Source: Oscarella lobularis | Taxonomy: Eukaryota > Porifera > Homoscleromorpha > Homosclerophorida > Oscarellidae | Direction of reading: 5' to 3' | Assembly (NCBI RefSeq): GCF_947507565.1 | Contig: NC_089186.1 | Span: 310,001-374,000, forward strand | Length of the DNA: 64,000 nt | Shown here: positions 44,012-56,524 of the stretch, one piece after another | How positions within the stretch are numbered: the stretch's first letter is position 1 | Layout: the number at the start of each line of letters is the position of its first letter | Notes under the pieces: model-generated | Seen by the model: only the letters and a program-made list of their open reading frames with translations | Database searches by the model: none | Told to the model about the DNA's origin: nothing | Translations under genes and position numbers: made by a program

Positions 44012-44930
44012 GTAGCTCAGCGTGAAGCAGTTCTGTCATTTTTACCAAATAAACCCGGAAATATCCCGGAAGTAATCAGACACAAAACAACACTCCTTGG
44101 GGCCTCTCTTCGGACTTTCACCCCTCCCTCAAGTCCTTGATATAGTGACAGTGACTCGGATCCGTTTCCCTTAGCCATGCACCTCGCGATCCCCAGACCT
44201 ACCAAGTCTCACGCCTAAGGCGTGAGTCTCACGCCTCAGCCATTGTCTCACGCACTCACGCCCGCCCAACGCTTTTCTCACGCCTGCCAAAAAATAGTTT
44301 GACGAAGGAAATTTTTACCATTTTTATCCTTTATACTGTAGTCCTGGTTGAATAAGGTACTAGAAATCCTCTTCTAGGTGGTATACACCCGCGTTACGTT
44401 CAATTAGTCCGTACGTTTGCACTATTTTGGGTGGGCGTGGCTCTCTTTTAAAAGGTTTTTAGTAGGCGTGGCTCTCTTTTAAGGGGGCGTGGTCAATAAA
44501 TTTTTTACGCGCGCTTCGCGCGCGCACAAATCTCACGCCCGACACCCTTTCACCCTTGGCAACTCTGGATCCCTCGGAGTTCAGAGGTGAATGACGGCAT
44601 CAAAAGCATGTCAGCATAGGCAGGGCGGACTTTCAAAGGCGCATGATCAAGCAGCAATGAGTAGCAAAGTCAGCATATCCGTTTTATAGGAAAGTTCAAG
44701 GAAAGTGCATGGTTCGCTCCTTTAAACTTTCCCAGAATTAAAAGTGGTAGCCTCGTGAGGCCAATGAAGCTCATTCGTTTACGTAACAGCGCCGGCTTTG
44801 AGCTCGCCACATTTGAGACGAGAAACCACAATGACTCTACCTACGTCACCCTTTTATAGCCTAAGTAAACATTGACTCACCATTTCACAATGGTCGAGTT
44901 TGTTACCGGACACTGGCCGCGCCCACTGAC
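44012..44930. other. Repeat-rich non-coding stretch
   Basis: Contains several CTCACGCC words including a palindrome CTCACGCCTAAGGCGTGAG (44210-44228), two GGCGTGGCTCTCTTTTAA units (44434-44482) and GCGCGCTTCGCGCGCGC near 44508-44526. AATAAACCCGGAA..CCGGAAGTA at 44047-44075 resembles the inverse of 34195-34230. Probably remnants of short interspersed elements. Confidence 0.5.
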
Positions 44931-44935
44931 AAGGA

Positions 44936-44942
44936 TATAAAA
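44936..44942 (+). promoter_or_regulatory. TATA box of secreted 220-aa protein gene
   Basis: TATAAAA in AAGGATATAAAAGGAAAG, 60 bases before the ATG at 45002. Confidence 0.65.
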
Positions 44943-45001
44943 GGAAAGTCGTCTGATTGAAACGCCACATTTCTCAAAAGCCTGGTAGTCAACGAGCAAT
45001 A

Positions 45002-45893
45002 ATGAAGGGATTTATTGCAATGATGCTTCTCTTCATTCAAGCGGTATCAAGCTTTTCACCTAATAGGAGACTTAGGTGGAAACCTGAAAACGACGATGTC
45101 CTCGTAAGTGTCTATCTCTATAGGCGAACACATTGTGTCCTAATTTAATTAGTGATGACGTTTGTTCGCAGATTGTGAGTCCACCGTCAGTGAAACCGAG
45201 CAACGTCACTGACGTTCAAGCAACCCGCTTTCCTGCTAATACGAGCTCCGGTTTGAATTCTACAGACGAGGATCTGGTACTTTCTATAGGCCTAATGTCA
45301 GGAAATATTCGCAACGTTGCTTCTTTTAGCGTTCACAACATACGACTACCAGCTTTCCTACTAATACGACGAGCTCTATTCCTACAGAAGAGGATGTGGT
45401 ACTTTCTAGATGACCAATTTTAGGAAAATATTCGCAACGTTGCTTCCTTTAGCCTGTGAACATCAATCAAATGAACGTCACAATCCTTCGAGTTGTGATG
45501 CACGAAACAAATCCTTCCGAGGAGCCAAAGGAACTCGAACTGCGCACGTATCCCGAAAAGGAACACTTAGGAACCGATAAAAGGGGCATAGTAAGGAAAA
45601 GTCCGAAGGTAAAGACGTTCTAAGCTAAACTAGGCAAAACGCTAAGAAGATCGTCTGTTTAGAAAACGACCACATTTATGATCGTTCGATATGGAAAGGG
45701 CGAATTCGTTCTATGCGCGATCAGGGGGAAGAGACGCTACATTGCCTCGTTGGATGGAACAACGAATGGAATCCAACTACATTGCACCGCCGAAACAGGC
45801 TTCATGAAAAAGAACAAGGCCTGCAAGGACGAAATCAAGAGGATGGGAAACTCCGAAGTGGCTCCTTATCTATTCACTCTGACAGTGAAGTAG
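45002..45893 (+). CDS. Secreted protein of unknown family (possible beta-trefoil)
   Basis: Exons 45002-45103, 45172-45276, 45330-45398, 45453-45608 and 45663-45893, all phase 0, give 220 residues. It starts with a signal peptide (MKGFIAMMLLFIQAVSSF), followed by a Ser/Thr/Asn-rich linker with N-glycosylation sites made by a duplicated exon, then a compact domain (VTILRVVMHETNP, FMIVRYGKGEFVLCAIRGK, RYIASLDGTTNGIQLHC, SEVAPYLFTLTVK). The strand pattern of the last 120 residues could suit an IL-1/FGF-type beta-trefoil, but no signature residue confirms it. The ATG at 45002 fits the TATA box. No homologue recognised; a secreted ligand or defence factor are both possible. Confidence 0.65.
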
Positions 45894-46244
45894 TTTCGAA
45901 AAAAAAAAACGCTATGAGTAAGAAGGGCCGCGCCCTTATACATGTAGTCAGTCACCTAATAAAAGGGAGCCTCACTTGCTGCACTATGAGCGTGAAAACG
46001 ATGTTGTGTTAGGGACCAAATAAAGGGGGGGTCTCCCCGACAGGAAACGCCTCACCTCAGCTTCCGCATCCGCTCAAAGAAGACGTCGAACGTTGCTTCT
46101 CTCTTCTCGCTTGATTCGCTGGGGAGTACGGTCCTTGCATTGCATTTAGAAATACGTTCTGAAGAAAACTGATGACAGAAAAAGTTGGCCCTAGAACACG
46201 TTCAAAAAGGGACTCGCGCCTTGCTTTCTCGCGTTTTGTCATAC
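45894..46244. other. Intergenic segment
   Basis: Poly-A run at 45899-45910; nothing else recognised. Confidence 0.4.
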
Positions 46245-46677
46245 ACCGTCATACCTGAGTCAAATAGAAACGCCCCCTCAAAATGCCTATGATGCAGTAT
46301 CGTGGGCGTCGACTGACCGAGTAAGTAGAATAGAAGCAATGGCTAAGAGCGAGATTCGCTTTCGTGTTCGCAACGATTTTCTAGTATCTTTTCTTGCTAA
46401 GAAAAAATCAAAGAAAAAATAATTAATTCGAGAGGTTAGAAGTCCCATTAGGAGTCTGACGTACGTTCTCGCTGCAGATATTAGAATTCCATCGTTTGCA
46501 AGTCAATGAAGCGTTGAGAAGGAGGTCGGAAAAAAAAGGCAAGAGGCTAAAAAATGTTGTCGAGTTAGAAGTTCTTCGGCGACGAGACACTACCTTCCAT
46601 GTGAGACTGTAATTTTTGCGCCTTCGCCATTCGGAACGGTGGCAAAGAGGATAGCCAACATTTTGGTCGAACATCAA
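46245..46677 (-). pseudogene. FBH1-like relic (F-box and one helicase piece)
   Basis: Minus strand keeps [20 protein letters not shown] from the F-box exon with frameshifts before it, then jumps to sequence like the motif III exon of the parent (46246-46340). Everything between is deleted. Confidence 0.75.
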
Positions 46678-46840
46678 GCGTACGCTACCTCAGCTTCCTC
46701 GGCGTTCACGGACTCGTACGAGAAAAATCGAAGGAACAGTCGTGTTTAGGTTTGCTAAAGGTACGATTAATTCCCAAAAACGAGGCGATAAAGAGCTTCT
46801 TCGTAGCGTTGTCGATCACCCAATACGGGACCTAATCAAA

Positions 46841-47074
46841 ATGGCGTCGAAAGACGACGTGACCAAGTTTCGGCTTATTGCAAAGGAGGGAGACAACTAC
46901 GGCAGCGTCACAGGGGACTACTCGATCACGGAAACAACTGCGAACGGCAAGATTGTTCACCCAAGTGGGTTCTCTTTTCCCGATGGCGCCGTGAAGGAGC
47001 TGGCTCACGGCGAGGGCGTGACTGTGAGACCGTTTGGTGGAGAAGGTGAGGACGCAGAGAAGAGAAATCAATGA
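46841..47074 (+). pseudogene. DUF3472 gene relic, copy 2
   Basis: Starts MASKDDVTKFRLIAKEGDNY and, after a deletion of the middle of exon 1, resumes in frame at DGAVKELAHGEGVTVRPFGG. No later exons. The central domain is lost. Confidence 0.8.
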
Positions 47075-47411
47075 TCACTTGTTTTGAGGTAGTAGAGTTA
47101 GGTAGTACCTATTTGCATATGCATTTATGTTTTAACCTGCACACCCGAGGCGTTTTTTTGACAGTATCTCTTTTAATTAATTAATTTAAAGGACGCATAG
47201 TTAGGTTACTTTACATAACGTATTGTAGCCCAAGAGTGTCTTAATTAGATGACGACGGCGACAACGACGACAACGCTTCACGCCACGCCGTACGCCCGCG
47301 TGTAAATGAGGCGTGCCGCGATACTACGTAGTTCCCGTGTAAATCAAGTGAGAGCTGAGGGCAGCCTTCTTGTGCGTTCGTCTTATCTGTGTAACGTAGA
47401 TCTCCACGCTA
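47075..47411. promoter_or_regulatory. Upstream region of receptor kinase 1
   Basis: Similar to 59430-59597 upstream of kinase 2, with GACGACGGCGACAACGACGA-type repeats and GCCCGCGTGTAAATGAGGCG. It likely holds the promoter; no TATA box evident. Confidence 0.45.
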
Positions 47412-50400
47412 ATGACGATCTCGAGGCGAGGTTTCGGTATCAAAACGTGTGGCGCAGTGATTTTATTTCTCTGCTTGGCGCCTTTTCCATCGGTTCGAGG
47501 CGAGTTCTCTCGCTGCCGAGATTTTTATGAGGCGGGAAGACTAGCCGACGGAATGTACAGTTTGGAAGTGTTGCCCGATATTGCTATATCGGTTTACTGT
47601 AAAGGTACTTCGCAATTATATAAGTAGGGGTAACTTTGCACGCCTGCCTGCCTGCTTTCCCGCCGAGAGGCACTTTTGTAAACTACTCTCCGAGCGTAGC
47701 TACAGGTTAAAGGTATCCGTGATTTCATACGCTAAAGATGGAAGCGATAGTTGCCGTGACGTGACGTTCCCGTAGTTAGCAGGTACATGATGTTCTACGT
47801 ATTTTCTGTATAGCTGGCAAATAAAGAAGAACTTTCGTTTTACTGATCAATGTCTAATTAAAGTCCCACTTGTATAATTTTGTGTACGTGTAATTTTGCC
47901 TGTGAACATTGTAAATAACTGTGTCCCTCTTTCGGTGTATTAGCTGTCAGCTATTAGAATGTACAGTAGCAACCGACGCCTTTCTTAGGCATGAGAAGTG
48001 GAAAGCCATCCGAATATCTTGCGTTGCCTGAAGACGCAGCAGAGAATTTTGTCAGCTACTTTTACGAACCGTTGGGTGAGACGTAATGTAAGCAGAGTGT
48101 CCATTTTTGATATGATCTCTTCTTTACTTCATATCAAGATTTGAATTCCTCAGGTGCCTCTGTCGAGAGCCCTGCTCCTGTCGTGCGGGGTTCAACTCAA
48201 TTCACGCGCATTCGCATTCACCTGGACACTTGGATTGTGGAGGCGGACGATTTCACCTTTTCTACCTTCAAAGGCGGTGCAAACATATCGTAAGGGCGAA
48301 GAAGTTTTCACGAATAATTTCTGTTGTATTTATCTGACTAGGTACGGCCAAGCAGGCGACAGGTTCTGTCATCGAGGAAACTCAGCGTGTCAGGAAGGAA
48401 ACTTCAGTATCAATTTGACGTCGACTCCGTTTGAAGTGGATCCTGGCGTTACGTGGACATGGAACACAGGAATGAAGAAGTCTAGTACCAATGGAATTTA
48501 TATTATAGATTCAAGTGCATTAAACCACTTTGCATAGGCTTCAATATTTATTGGTTCTTTTTGTTATTCTAGGCCCTCGGCAAACTGTGCAAGGAAGATG
48601 TGAAAAGCATTGTTTTCCGGTGCTGCAAGGCGAGTCAAATCCGAGACTTAAGCTACGTCTTGTGACAACTAATCCTTGCCACAATCCCTCGTCAAAATTG
48701 TGTCGAAATTACGGAAAGTGTCTCCTTAGAGGAGCTGTGGCGTATGAATGCTTATGCGTGCAGGGCTGGATAGGACCGGATTGCACCATTCCGGAAGGTA
48801 ACAATGAGAAATATATTCTATACGCATACTATCCTGTTTCAGAAACCAGCATGTAGTAGATCGAATATAAGCTTTACTTCAGCATGTTAGCTCACATACG
48901 TTTACTCGGCGTATTTCAAATCTTTCCCCTAATTTTTGGATTTCCGTAGGAGGTATTAAAGTGACAGGGCGGCTGAGTGGATCTGCGGACGACGACACCT
49001 CCCTGGCGAGATGTCCTCCAGGCTACACGCTTACTACATGCCTGTGCTCTTTGTCGGTGTGTGACGGTGTGACGTTGCCGACCAACGGCGGTGAAAACTG
49101 CACCGCGCACAAAGCCAGGGTGGGAGGTCGAGTGAGAGCCGTCGCGACCTGCACTAAGTTTGATCCGGAAATGATTTCGACGACCGTAACACGAGTTCCA
49201 GAGAAAGACTTTGGGAATCAACGAATCGTATTGACCTATACTTGCCCTAAGGGTAACTCTTTGCGTAGGGAATTTTAGAGAGATTATTTATACTAGGAAT
49301 TTGCAGGTTCAGTGCTACTTGCCTGCAATTGGCATAGCTACTGGGTGTCGCAAGATCGTCCAGTGACGAGTGGCTTAGGAACCTCGGCGGGAAACACGTG
49401 CAGCGTCAACTGTGGAAAACGCGAGAAGCGATGTTCAATTTACACTAAATGCCTGAGTAAGCGGATGGGTTATAGAAACGCGAAAGCCCGAGTCTTTTTT
49501 CTTTAATTAATTATTGAGAAGGTATTTACATACATAGCAAGTGTTGTATTCTGACTTTTTTTAGAGATGAGGTGCCGCTGTAAGAACGGCGGAACGTGCT
49601 CCGAATCTCTTTCCTGCTCGTGCCCTCGTGGATACGTGGGAAGATTCTGCGAGAAGTTCGACTACTGTGCATGGCGTTTGAAAGAAATGGAACGCAATAT
49701 GTGCAATCAGTCAGGCAGATGTTCAACGGAAACAGCCGTCCCAACGTACGGTTGGGATGGCAACGGGTCCTTCTGTAGGTTTCCTATGCAAAGAGAGTCC
49801 CCAAGCCAGCCCGTCTCTAACTGCTCTGTAAGACACTAGATAGCTCTATATAATTCTTTTTGCCATTGATTTTTTATTCAGATTGGGCCGCATTTTGCTT
49901 GCTTTCTTCGCACGAATGGCTCTGACGGCTACGTCGATTTGGGGTTCTGGAATCCAGGCGTCGTATACACCTTGGAAGTCTGGATTCAACCGACATCGAG
50001 TGTTCACAGGCGCAGTGTAATTTTTTCTCTAAACGTTCTTGTGTTTCTTCGAAATTTGAATTTAGATTATTATTGGCGATGTAACGGATTCGTGCAGCGA
50101 TTGGGGAATTTTCCTTCGTAACGGTTCAATTGGTCTTCTGTACGTACCGCTCGCCGGCGATAGCAATTGTTCTGCCGGCGTGGCATCAGAGGTTATTTTC
50201 CACGTGAACCAGTGGCATCACGTCGCGATGACTTCCGACGGAACTTACACCCGACTGTTCGTAAACGGAACCAGGATTCTCGAAGCTAGAACAAAAATGA
50301 ATTTTCTCGGTAATGCAATACGCTTTCGCATTGGAGGAAATTATACGTGTTGCCCGGAATGGAACGGGTTTTCTGGCAACGTGAAGGTAGAGTAATATCG

Positions 50401-53400
50401 TATGTAATTGAAATGGAAATATCTCCATGTAATGTTTAAGAACGTTCTGGCGTGGAAAAGAGTTCTCTCGGAGAGCGAGCTCAGAACTCACTACCTCAGT
50501 CCTACAAACTATTTTAACACTACTGTATGGCCTTGCTTGTATGACATTACTCTCTTTATTCACCACCTATTTTGCTCCTAGGAACACGTACTCTATCATC
50601 GTTTGGTGGCTCAGTATGAATTCAGCGAAAATCCTTCCCCCGTTTGCTACGGTTTCGACTGGAAATTCCAAGACTGGTCTCCGGTCGACGGTGCCGTCGT
50701 TTACGGCGTTCACTGTAACGTACGAACGTTTTACATACGACCAGGTGTCACAGTGAAAGTGGCGCCTTGGAGACACCGTTTGGCCTCGAATTTGAGAGCG
50801 GACGGAACCTTTCAAGTCTACGCTGAGAATATCGTGATCGAAGGAATCCTGACAGCAACGGGTGCAGGATACAAAGGCGGAGAAAGGCCGAGGATTGGGA
50901 GCTTCTTTGGTACTCAGGGCGAAACCGTTTCGTGTAAGTTAATAAGAGAGACCGCTGAATAAATATTAACTATCTATGCTGTAGCTTTGGGAAAAACGAG
51001 CAGGAGTCGGAATAGAGGCGGCGGAGGTGGTGGTTATGGAACGAGACCGCCATTTTGGGCTCTTTTCCCAGCCTACGGGCTACCAGGTGGCGGCGGAGGC
51101 TACGGCAAAACAGGGTTAAACAAAGTAATTCGGTTTACGTAATTGGTAGTTAACCGGCATTTCAGAAATTCCGGATCGTACAATGGCGATTCCGCTCAGG
51201 TTGGAAGCGGTGGCGAAGTATACGGAACATCGCGGCTGTCTCTGCTCTATTTGGGCAGCGGAGGAGGAAGCGGGGGCAACGGCGGCGACGCGCCGAGGTG
51301 GACTCCGCGCGGCGGTCGAGGCGGCAGCGGAGGTGGAGCCATTCAGCTAGAGGCTCGTCGTCTCATCGAAGTCACTGGAACGGTTCGAGCCGACGGATAT
51401 CCTGGCGAAGGCGACAACGCGAAGTCGTATGCAACGAATGTTTTGAGTGCAGACCGACTCTCGGTTACGCATGTCTCCTTTCTCTTCTAGATGTTCGGCT
51501 TCTAGGTGTTCATCGCCGTCGCCGAAGAGATGTTGGGATTTGTCTGGTCCTGGCGGGGGCGGGGCGGGCGGGAGTGTATATCTTCGAGCACCGAAGATCG
51601 ACATAGGTGTCGAGCGAGTGACGGCCGTCGGAGGACGAGGCGGCTACGGAACTACTGGATGCGGCGGTGACGGGGGAGCCGGTCGCGTTCGCATTGATTC
51701 AGACGTCTTGTACGGAAATTCAAAGCCGTCTTCGTCGCGATTTCGCTTCTCTGGCACCTTTATTGTACTGTTTAAAGTTTGATTGGGCTAATGAATGAAT
51801 TTGAGACGTGTTTAGGATCTTGCCATGTTAGCGAGAGAGGCTGTGTTTCAAAGCGACAATGGGAACACATACAATGACAGGTCTGTCTACTTGGGGTGTT
51901 TTGAAGACGCCTTGCCTCCGAATCGTCTTCTGAGAGTTCGAATGGCTGACAGCAATAAGACGACTCCGGCATACTGCAAGCAACAATGCTAGTAAGAGCC
52001 GTTTGCAAGTCATGTAATAGACTTGGGTAGTCGAAACTGTATTTAGTGGCCGAGGATTTAAATACTACGGCGCCGAGTTCTCCTACGAATGCTTCTGCGA
52101 CAACGTTTTAGACGGAAGTCATCTTAGACGTCTTGACAATGGGTTAGTTGCCCAGATATCATCAGTCTTTAATTAAAGGTTAAATAATTTGATACGCAGT
52201 GAGTGCGATCATGCCTGCTTGGGAAATGCTAGTTTAAAATGTGGCGGCGATTTGCGTATTTCCGTGTACGGGCCTATTCCGAGGCGAGCTGCCGTTGCTG
52301 CTACCTTTCTAGCGCATCAGACTTGTTGGCCCTGGTGTGACGTCGACTTTTCACAGAAGGCAAACCAAGTATGTTCTGACTGATATTACGACGCTTACTG
52401 AATTTGGGTAACCTTGGTCAATTTCTTACGCCCCGAGCTTTAATGTACAGTATATGCTGTAGTTGAGAACGTAGAAACTGCCACACGCGTAGGACCGAAC
52501 CACAGAATTGATTACCGTTTTTAGTCTTTGTACGGCTTTTGCTCCGATCCTGAGCTGATTTCGCAGACGTCGTCATGCTCTGCCGGCTTTCTTAGGCCCT
52601 CAGCTTCAAGCCGTCCTGAAATCAATGCAACATTTCACAAAAGTTGCCGGTAGTCAAACAACATAGTTTATTAGAAAGTAAAAGGACATTGTCTATGTTG
52701 CGCAGGTTGTGCAACAGTACTCTTCGCAATGTGGCGGTCAGGTTGAATGGATCGCAGTACAAAGGCCACGTCGAGATTTACTATAACCGTACATGGCAGA
52801 GGACAGTCGCCACATCGTGGACAGAGAGTGATGCCGACGCAGTTTGTCGTCACTTGGGCTTTCCCGGTTTTCGAGCGGTGTTGACGTACGAACGCTTGTC
52901 GCCGTCTCCGCCCGTCGTCAACGCGACGTCTTGTCGCATCGTCAGTAACGTATCGGCTGAGAGCAGCTTTGCTTGTTGGATTGGCTTAGAGATTGAAGGA
53001 AATCATTTCGCAGAAGCTGGAGTACTCTGCAGTAAGGAACAGTTGACTGAGTACTTAATTAAGTATCCAACTTACTTGTTTTAGGTCGCGTCAAGATTAT
53101 ATACGTCCCTCTTCTATCAGTTACTGTGTTTTACAACGACACGTGGCATGTTGCCTGTGACCCATCTTGGACCATCGAAAACGCTAATTCGACTTGCCGT
53201 CTTCTGGGCTTCGACGACTTGAATGTAGTGCGAACAATCGAGTCAAGACCCACATATAATATGTCATGTCAAGGCAACAGAACTGCGCATCTTCTGTGTC
53301 CCTTTTTTGTTCTTAGACTAAATTCCTCGATTGATCGACGTACCGGTAAGTACAGTCAGCTTTTACTAATTAATTAATTAATTGATTGGGTGTCTGTTTT

Positions 53401-55110
53401 TTCGGCTAGTTTTGTCATCTTCGACACATATTTATGTTGCCGTTGGGATCACTGCAGCGTTCCTAACTCTGACCGTCGGCACGATTGTCGTCTACGGTGG
53501 GATGAAGAAACGACGGCATAAACGTTTGCTAAGAGCCAATTTGTTTCTTAATTCGTACCGCCCGCCTGCTATTGCGCCAAGACATTTCACGCATAAAGTT
53601 TGCGATAGCTGGGAGATTTCTCCGCAGAATTTAGTTCTGCTGGAGAAACTTGGCGAAGGCTTTTTTGGGGTTGTCCTAAAAGCCGAGATGACGAAACAAG
53701 TTTCAACTGTTCGGCGCAGTAAGTCTTTTCGTAGAAAAGTCGTTGCGTGCAAAATGTTGAAACGTAAGATTTGAATAAAGCAGATACTGTTTTACGTACC
53801 TTAGTCGTTTTGTTTTTAGCGAGTGGTACCTACAAAGAACAAGTTGAATTATTGAACGAAATATCTCTTATGAAGAGAATTGGCCAGCACCCTCATATTG
53901 TGAGCATTACTGGATGCATTACAGCGGACAATCCGGTATGTCTTGTGGTTGAATTCTGCTCTGGCGGTGATTTGCTAACCTGTATAAGAAATTCTCACTT
54001 CTATGTAAGATGGGTTTTCGGTTTTTATTTATATCTTTTTTCCATAGCATATTTTTGTAGTTTTCACACAAAAACGATGAGGATACGAAAAAAACTTCAG
54101 GAGATTCTATGTAAGCAAACAGCAAGAATTTTCTGACATTTATTTCTAGTGACAAAGTCGTGTAAACAGGAAAGAAACTGGGTCTGCTGATCGCTCTGAT
54201 CTAGTGAAAGACTGTTCGGAAAAGGCAAAGTGCTTAGATCAAGGCGATTTTCTGTCATTCGCATGGCAGATTGCTTCAGGAATGGTACGTATATATGCAT
54301 GTATAAAATAGATGCAGCAAATTTTGTGCGTCGTTGTTTTCTGACAGGAGTATCTTGCAGGCAAAGACTTCGTTCATCGGGATTTGGCTTGCCGAAACGT
54401 TCTACTTACGAGTGACGGAATGCTTAAAGTATCCGACTTCGGCTTGACGAGATCCATTTACCTCGACGGAATCTACACTCTCAAAAACTCGGCGTCCCTT
54501 CCTCTTCGCTGGATGGCAACTGAAGCCATCAAATATCGCAAATTCAGCGAATTTACTGACGTGTACATATAGCTATAGAAGTCAGTGCAGTGTTCTATCT
54601 CAGTCGTTGTTATATTTAGGTGGTCGTTTGGCGTCTGTCTTTGGGAAATCTGTACTTTAGGTACGGTAGTTGCTCTCTCTAGTTGGGAAAATCTATGAGA
54701 TTTATACAGGAGCTTATCCGTACCCAGCGATAGCCAATGAAGATCTTCTGCGTGAATTGCTGAATGGTACTCGTCTCGAAAAGCCGCAGCATTGCACAGA
54801 TAAGCTGTACACATTGTTTCGTGCGTACAAATGTCACTAATTTCTGCTATTAAGGTTTGACATTATGTGCCAGTGCTGGAACACGAAACCCGAAAGTCGT
54901 CCCTCTTTCAAAAGTCTTGCGAAACAGCTGTCTCTTCTGCTTGAATCCGAGGTTCCGCAAAAATACATTGAGTTGGAATGCGCCGGTGGCGACTCAGATG
55001 AAAACTCTGACGTTGAGAGTGATCAAGCCTGGAGTCCTCAATCAGAGGTTGGGAGCGATGCAAAGTTGTCACAAGAAGATACCACTGTTTTTGAAGAATC
55101 TCGTCTTTAG
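47412..55110 (+). CDS. Receptor tyrosine kinase with N-terminal GON, EGF, LamG-like, Gly-rich, WSC and SRCR domains
   Basis: About 29 exons. Signal peptide (VILFLCLAPFPSVRG), then an ADAMTS-type GON domain: GMYSLEVL..AISVYCKG, SEYLALP....NFVSYFYEPL, TRIRIHLDTWIVEADDFTF, YGQAGDRFC, EGNFSINLTSTPFEVDPGVTW. Next an EGF-like module (CRNYGKC...CLCVQGWIGPDC), a Cys-rich part (CPPGYTLTTCLC), a second EGF (CKNGGTC...CPRGYVGRFC), a LamG-like jellyroll (YTLEVWIQP, NQWHHVAMTSDGTYTRLFVNG), a glycine-rich region (50.98-51.75 kb), a WSC domain (VYLGCFEDA to CGGDLRISVY), two SRCR domains (52.7-53.35 kb), a membrane helix (IYVAVGITAAFLTLTVGTIV) and a tyrosine kinase: GEGFFGVV, ACKMLK, HRDLACRNVLL, DFGLTR, LPLRWMATEA, WSFGVCLWE. 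The acidic tail ends at 55110. Frame through the kinase insert holds only with the acceptor at 54162. Ligand unknown. Confidence 0.85.
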
Positions 55111-55960
55111 TATGACGTAGTAGGTAGTCTCACCCGTACTTCATATAAAGCGACATCTGGTAAATAAGTACCCGCCTTCTTTATGAACCTCCCTTCACTC
55201 TCCCATTGCTCAAGTCTCGTGCAGCACAGGCTGGTCAATGCCTTCCATAAAGCACGTATAGAGATGTATATTCTAATGATTGGTAATGTTTCTTCTAAAG
55301 CCTTGTTTTAAGGTGCACGAGACGATGGGAGGCTCCTAAAAGAAATGTGGTACTTATTGATAGCGCATGTGGGAGGGTCAAGAATTCCCGTTGATGCTCA
55401 TAATGTACGTGGTTTTACGTGTAGAACTTGGGAAACGAGGATTATTCTCAGGATATTGATATGCTACCCACGTAGTAGCTTTCTAGTGCGGCTAATTCAA
55501 CGTCATTATTTCGTAGCAACTCGCCGGTTCCGGAACGGATAGCGTTTTGCGTTTGTGTACGTTACCTAAAAAAGCAATCAATACGCGAGCCGGGAGAGCC
55601 GGGAGAGGTATACGTGACCCGGAAGTGTGTCGAATAGCCGAATTCAAAGGACAGCGTGCATCGGAAGTCCATGCATGGCCATGAAGGGTTGTGGGGTTGA
55701 CGCCAGAAAGCAGTGACTAACGTGAACGTCAAAAGTGTATACGTGACCCGGAAATGTTGTGAACGTGACGCGAAGGCGCGGCGAAGACCGGTTACCTGAT
55801 CATCGTTGATTGGACCCCACAATCAAATGTCAATAGTCTAAATAACAGATACGGAGCAATTGGGTTCCAATTAGGGTGTTTTCTCGAATGCCCAGAAAAA
55901 GATGTCATTGGTCAACTCGGTTCGTGCCATAATCAAATTGGAAACTTCGAGACGTCGTAA
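55111..55960. other. Intergenic segment
   Basis: GTATACGTGACCCGGAA occurs twice (near 55607 and 55738). No gene recognised. Confidence 0.45.
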
Positions 55961-55966
55961 ATTCCG

Positions 55967-56250
55967 TTGCTCCACTGCATTTGCCACAGTTCTCGCACGA
56001 CGGAAGACAACAATTGTTTGCAAGCATGTCTGTACCTGATATTCACCGAGACCAACTACTATCACCCCGAAAGCGAAGCGGACATCATTACCCTCGTCAA
56101 TTACGCGAGAGCAAACGCCTGCATGAGGATCGACGTCTCAGCGGCCGCTCCGGGAGCCAACGTCAACATGGTGCTCGTCCATCTATGCTTGCGTTTTGAA
56201 GGACCATTCTGTCGGCGCATGCGCTTCTACGTTATGCCAAGGAAACTCCC
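55967..56250 (+). pseudogene. Possible fragment of an FAD-linked oxidase domain
   Basis: The frame includes TNYYHPESEADIITLVNYAR, which looks like the start of the FAD-binding domain of aldonolactone/vanillyl-alcohol-type oxidases (a PESEADI..LV..A pattern). No FAD-binding glycine block follows; the frame changes content at about 56190. Most likely a stray exon. Confidence 0.35.
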
Positions 56251-56447
56251 CCAAGAACTGTTTCTGTGCTGGCACAGTTATCGGAGTTCCTCCCACGATC
56301 AATCTCTCACGCTTCGGCGATGCGATGGAGCTCGAAAGTCTTTCGAACGACTCGTCTTCGCCCGAAGGGGACTCGGACGTCGACGACAAGCCGTCGACGA
56401 CTTTCAAGAATCCGTCCGCAGTCGCCAAAGGCGCCGTCGATTCATAA
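56196..56447 (+). other. Possible C-terminal exon, acidic Ser-rich
   Basis: Open frame with LSNDSSSPEGDSDVDDKPST ending at a TAA; an acceptor-like CTGGCACAG lies just before. Coding-like, but its gene is not identified. Confidence 0.25.
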
Positions 56448-56524
56448 ACATCTCCTAGACGAACTGCGAAACTCAAGCGAATCGAATCGCAGCGCGCGTC
56501 GACAGTGGAGGTCCCATTCGACGC

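Noticed and set aside
53985-54180. Frameshift in the kinase insert of receptor kinase 1
   Set aside because: The obvious acceptor before TGACAAAG gives a stop, but the next AG (TGACAAAG|TCGTG) keeps the frame through the insert and into the catalytic loop.
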